A stretch of 8,935 bases of DNA from Thalassospiraceae bacterium (GTDB lineage Bacteria; Pseudomonadota; Alphaproteobacteria; Rhodospirillales; Magnetovibrionaceae), in the NCBI GenBank assembly GCA_030638205.1, contig DAOWFB010000169.1, positions 1 to 8,935 of the forward strand, written 5' to 3'. Positions 6,721 through 8,935 of the stretch are shown here, one piece after another. The translations under genes and the position numbers were made by a program. How positions within the stretch are numbered: the stretch's first letter is position 1; the number at the start of each line of letters is the position of its first letter. The notes beneath the pieces were generated by a model, which was not told the DNA's origin, did not search any database, and saw only the letters and a program-made list of their open reading frames with translations.

Positions 6721-7032
6721 ATGAAGTTCAGGCCTTTGCATGATCGTGTACTAGTGCGTCGCGTCGATCAGGACGAAAAGACCGCCGGTGGCATCATTCT
6801 TCCTGATTCTGTTCAGGAAAAACCATCCGAGGGCGTAATTGTCGCCGCTGGAACCGGAATTAAAAACGAAGACGGCACCATTGTGCCGCTTGACGTTCAA
6901 GCAGATGACCGAGTGCTGTTTGGCAAATGGTCAGGTAGCGAAGTCAGCGTTGATGGTGAAGATCTTATCATCATGAAAGAATCTGACATCCTAGGTGTAA
7001 TCGAAATGGGCAAAAAATCTAAAAAGAAGTAA
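6721..7032 (+). CDS. groES: Co-chaperonin GroES (first copy)
   Basis: This 103-residue subunit forms the heptameric lid of the GroEL folding chamber in the cytoplasm. Seen: the canonical start MKFRPLHDRVLVRRV, the mobile loop (about residues 17-33) with GGIILPD (24-30), whose hydrophobic IIL tripeptide docks on GroEL, and a core including VLFGKWSGSEV, GEDLIIMKE and DILGVIE near the end. A lysine-rich MGKKSKKK tail extends a few residues past the usual end of about 95-97. ATG 6721 is chosen because AGGAG at 6708-6712 lies 8 bases upstream and the protein then begins at the family start. A TTG at 6691 in frame would add ten unrelated residues. It is first in the CIRCE-controlled operon, 69 bases ahead of groEL. 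Confidence 0.98.
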   Translation: MKFRPLHDRVLVRRVDQDEKTAGGIILPDSVQEKPSEGVIVAAGTGIKNEDGTIVPLDVQADDRVLFGKWSGSEVSVDGEDLIIMKESDILGVIEMGKKSKKK

Positions 7033-7101
7033 TCCTTCTTTTTGTTCATATTTCCCATATCAATTTAGAAATTCACAATTTAGCGAAAGGATCCATGATC
7101 A

Positions 7102-8802
7102 ATGGCTGCTAAAGAAGTAAAGTTTGGCTCTGATGCCCGTAATCGTATGCTCAAGGGTGTTGATACCCTTGCCAATGCGGTAAAAGTTACCCTCGGCCCC
7201 AAGGGCCGTAACGTAGTTCTCGATAAATCATTTGGCGCACCGCGCATAACCAAAGATGGTGTTTCTGTTGCAAAAGAAATTGAACTTTCAGACAAGTTTG
7301 AAAACATGGGCGCACAGATGGTTAAAGAAGTTGCATCGCGCACCAATGACGAAGCCGGTGACGGCACCACCACAGCAACCGTATTGGCCCAAGCCATCGT
7401 TCGCGAAGGTACCAAAGCTGTTGCCGCTGGTATGAACCCAATGGATCTCAAACGCGGTATCGATATTGCGGTTGAAGCGGTTATCGCCGACGTACAAAAG
7501 CGTACCAAAAAAGTTAAAACCTCTGCTGAAGTTGCGCAAGTGGGTACCATTTCTGCTAACGGCGAAAAAGAAATCGGTAAAATGATTGCCGAAGCCATGG
7601 AACGCGTAGGCAACGAAGGTGTTATCACCGTTGAAGAAGCAAAAGGCCTAACCACCGAATTGGATGTTGTTGAAGGCATGCAGTTCGACCGTGGATATAC
7701 CTCGCCTTATTTTGTTACCAATGCTGATAAAATGACCGTTGAATTTGAAAACCCTTACATTCTTATTCACGAATCGAAGCTTTCTAGCTTGCAGCCATTG
7801 TTGCCTGTTTTGGAAACAGTTGTTCAATCAACCCGTCCGCTGCTAATTATCGCAGAAGACATCGAAGGCGAAGCTCTTGCCACATTGGTTGTTAACAAGC
7901 TTCGTGGTGGGCTAAAAGTTGCAGCCGTGAAAGCACCTGGTTTCGGCGAACGTCGCAAAGCCATGTTGCAAGATATTGCAATCCTTACCAAGGGTACTGT
8001 TATTTCCGAAGACCTTGGCATTAAGCTTGAAAATGTTACCCTTGATATGCTCGGTACATCAAAACGTGCCCTTATCAGCAAGGATGACACCACCATAGTT
8101 GATGGTGCTGGCGGCAAAAAAGACATCGATGGCCGTTGCAATCAAATTCGTTCACAAATTGATGAAACATCATCTGATTATGACAAAGAAAAACTGCAAG
8201 AACGTCTGGCTAAAATGGCTGGTGGTGTTGCGGTTATTCATGTTGGTGGTGGTTCGGAAGTTGAAGTTAAAGAACGCAAAGACCGTGTTGATGATGCACT
8301 TCATGCAACCCGCGCTGCGGTTCAAGAAGGCATTGTTGCCGGTGGCGGAACTGCGTTGTTGTTGGCGACCAAAGCGCTCAACAAAACCACAGGTGAAAAT
8401 TCAGACCAAGATGTTGGCGTTGATATTATTCGTCGCGCCATTCAGTCTCCGATCCGTCAAATTGCCGAAAACGCAGGCCACGACGGTGCTGTTGTTGCAG
8501 GCAAGGTGCTTGAAGACAGAGACAAAAAAGGTCTGTCCTTCAACGCCCAAACCGGCAAATACGTTGATCTGGTGAAAGCCGGCATCATCGACCCAACCAA
8601 GGTTGTACGTACCGCGTTGCAAGACGCTGCGTCTGTTGCAGGTTTGCTTATCACTACCGAAGCTATGGTTGCCGATAAACCTGAGCCTAAGGGCGATGGC
8701 GGCGGCGGTGCCGGTGGCGGCATGCCTGATATGGGCGGCATGGGTGGAATGGGCGGCATGGGTGGAATGGGCGGCATGGGAGGTATGGGCGGCATGATGT
8801 AA
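7102..8802 (+). CDS. groEL: Chaperonin GroEL (60 kDa, Hsp60)
   Basis: This 566-residue ATPase forms the double-ring folding chamber capped by GroES. Seen: the MAAKEVKFG start, LGPKGRNVVL (31-40), GDGTTT (86-91) with Asp87 for ATP and metal, the apical-domain segment around 190-375, the hydrolysis residue Asp398 in DDALHATRAAV, and AGGG (413-416) of the nucleotide pocket. Numbering to Asp398 matches E. coli without gaps, so the fold is intact. The protein exceeds the E. coli form (548) because of its end: a glycine-rich GDGGGGAGGG (531-540), then seven GGM repeats and a final Met, against four in E. coli. The start ATG 7102 has AAAGGA ending 10 bases upstream. An out-of-frame ATG at 7095 begins a five-codon frame between them. 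No clear terminator follows. Confidence 0.99.
   Translation: MAAKEVKFGSDARNRMLKGVDTLANAVKVTLGPKGRNVVLDKSFGAPRITKDGVSVAKEIELSDKFENMGAQMVKEVASRTNDEAGDGTTTATVLAQAIVREGTKAVAAGMNPMDLKRGIDIAVEAVIADVQKRTKKVKTSAEVAQVGTISANGEKEIGKMIAEAMERVGNEGVITVEEAKGLTTELDVVEGMQFDRGYTSPYFVTNADKMTVEFENPYILIHESKLSSLQPLLPVLETVVQSTRPLLIIAEDIEGEALATLVVNKLRGGLKVAAVKAPGFGERRKAMLQDIAILTKGTVISEDLGIKLENVTLDMLGTSKRALISKDDTTIVDGAGGKKDIDGRCNQIRSQIDETSSDYDKEKLQERLAKMAGGVAVIHVGGGSEVEVKERKDRVDDALHATRAAVQEGIVAGGGTALLLATKALNKTTGENSDQDVGVDIIRRAIQSPIRQIAENAGHDGAVVAGKVLEDRDKKGLSFNAQTGKYVDLVKAGIIDPTKVVRTALQDAASVAGLLITTEAMVADKPEPKGDGGGGAGGGMPDMGGMGGMGGMGGMGGMGGMGGMM
8731..8799 (+). repeat. Tandem GGM-coding repeat in the groEL tail
   Basis: The DNA repeats with a 9-base unit and an approximate 18-base super-period (ATGGGCGGC followed by ATGGGTGGA, recurring with small changes). 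It encodes the disordered Gly-Gly-Met tail that projects into the chamber. Such repeats can gain or lose units by slippage; the third-base differences between units show that it is not a very recent expansion. Confidence 0.85.
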
Positions 8803-8892
8803 ATTGAAAGCTATACCGACTTTTATGCTTTTATACTAATATCGAAAATGAAAGATAAACAAAAGAACTTAAATATAAATAAGGAGTAAGTT
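8803..8892 (+). other. AT-rich spacer between groEL and second groES
   Basis: This 90-base spacer is strongly AT-rich, with about 17 of 78 G or C up to 8880. It holds a -10-like TATACT at 8832-8837 without a well-spaced -35; TTGAAA at 8804-8809 is 22 bases away. A weak AAAGC/GCTTT pairing (8807-8811 with 8827-8831) has TTTT at its end but is too short to call a terminator. There is no CIRCE element. The next gene may be read through from groESL or from its own promoter. Confidence 0.5.
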
Positions 8893-8935
8893 ATGAAACT
8901 TAAACCTCTGGATGATAGAATTGTAATAAAACAAT
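8893..8935 (+). CDS. groES: Second GroES co-chaperonin, N-terminal fragment (runs off right edge)
   Basis: Only 14 full codons are present: MKLKPLDDRIVIKQ. This is the first beta-strand of GroES, whose start in the family reads MK(L/I/F)(K/R)PLxDRV(V/L)(V/I)K. A strong AAGGAG (8881-8886) lies 6 bases before the ATG, so translation is expected. It differs from the upstream copy (MKFRPLHDRVLVRR) at about half of the aligned positions and uses AT-rich codons including AGA and ATA, so it is not a recent duplicate of that gene. It is probably the head of a second groES or groESL unit. Its mobile loop and full length cannot be seen. The family is well supported for so short a piece, but whether the gene is intact is unknown. 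Confidence 0.8.
   Translation, partial: MKLKPLDDRIVIKQ

Noticed and set aside
7095..7112. Five-codon frame (ATG ATC AAT GGC TGC TAA) just before and overlapping the groEL start
   Set aside because: Its ATG is only 3 bases from the Shine-Dalgarno sequence, too close for good initiation; the groEL ATG is better supported by protein homology. Probably incidental.
8099..8575. Long plus-strand frame inside groEL, and similar opposite-strand frames in groEL and the CLC gene
   Set aside because: These are shadow frames of highly conserved genes; their translations are low-complexity or unrecognisable and they lack independent start signals.
1..8935. CRISPR array, tRNA, rRNA, insertion sequence or attachment site
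   Set aside because: I found no regularly spaced repeats, cloverleaf-like sequence, transposase motif or terminal inverted repeats anywhere in the window.

Overview
This window looks like chromosome from an alphaproteobacterium of moderate GC. The evidence is the protein style of UvrD, CLC, GroES and GroEL, and a groESL promoter that combines an alphaproteobacterial RpoH-like -35/-10 pair with a CIRCE operator. I cannot name a genus. The last ~130 bases change sharply to about 24% G+C (32 of 133 by hand count).

Layout. (1) 1-3073, minus strand: three genes read right to left with short gaps (33 and 41 bases). They are a soluble GGDEF diguanylate cyclase, a CLC-type anion transporter with a C-terminal CBS pair, and the first 51 codons of a UvrD/PcrA-type DNA helicase that runs off the left edge. 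(2) 3074-3367: a divergent intergenic region with no convincing gene, several weak promoter-like elements, an inverted repeat and a direct repeat. (3) 3368-6553, plus strand: three overlapping genes (TAATG and ATGAATAG junctions), so almost certainly one operon. They encode a family 2 polyprenyl-phosphate glycosyltransferase, a VTT/DedA-like (TVP38/TMEM64) membrane protein and an ArnT-like GT83 membrane glycosyltransferase. (4) 6554-8802: the groES-groEL chaperonin operon with its heat-shock promoter and CIRCE site. (5) 8803-8935: an AT-rich stretch and the first 14 codons of a second, clearly different groES with a strong Shine-Dalgarno sequence, cut by the right edge.

How they fit together. 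The middle operon reads as a compact envelope-glycan module. A cytoplasmic enzyme would load a sugar on a C55-type lipid carrier, a VTT protein may move or recycle the carrier, and the ArnT-like enzyme would transfer the sugar on the periplasmic side. The middle step and the acceptor are inference. The groESL operon is standard in layout, but GroEL has a long tail of seven GGM repeats. A second groES directly behind it suggests a tandem, possibly acquired, chaperonin locus continuing beyond the window. The CLC protein keeps the external gating glutamate, but the position of the internal proton glutamate holds valine, so its transport mode is uncertain.
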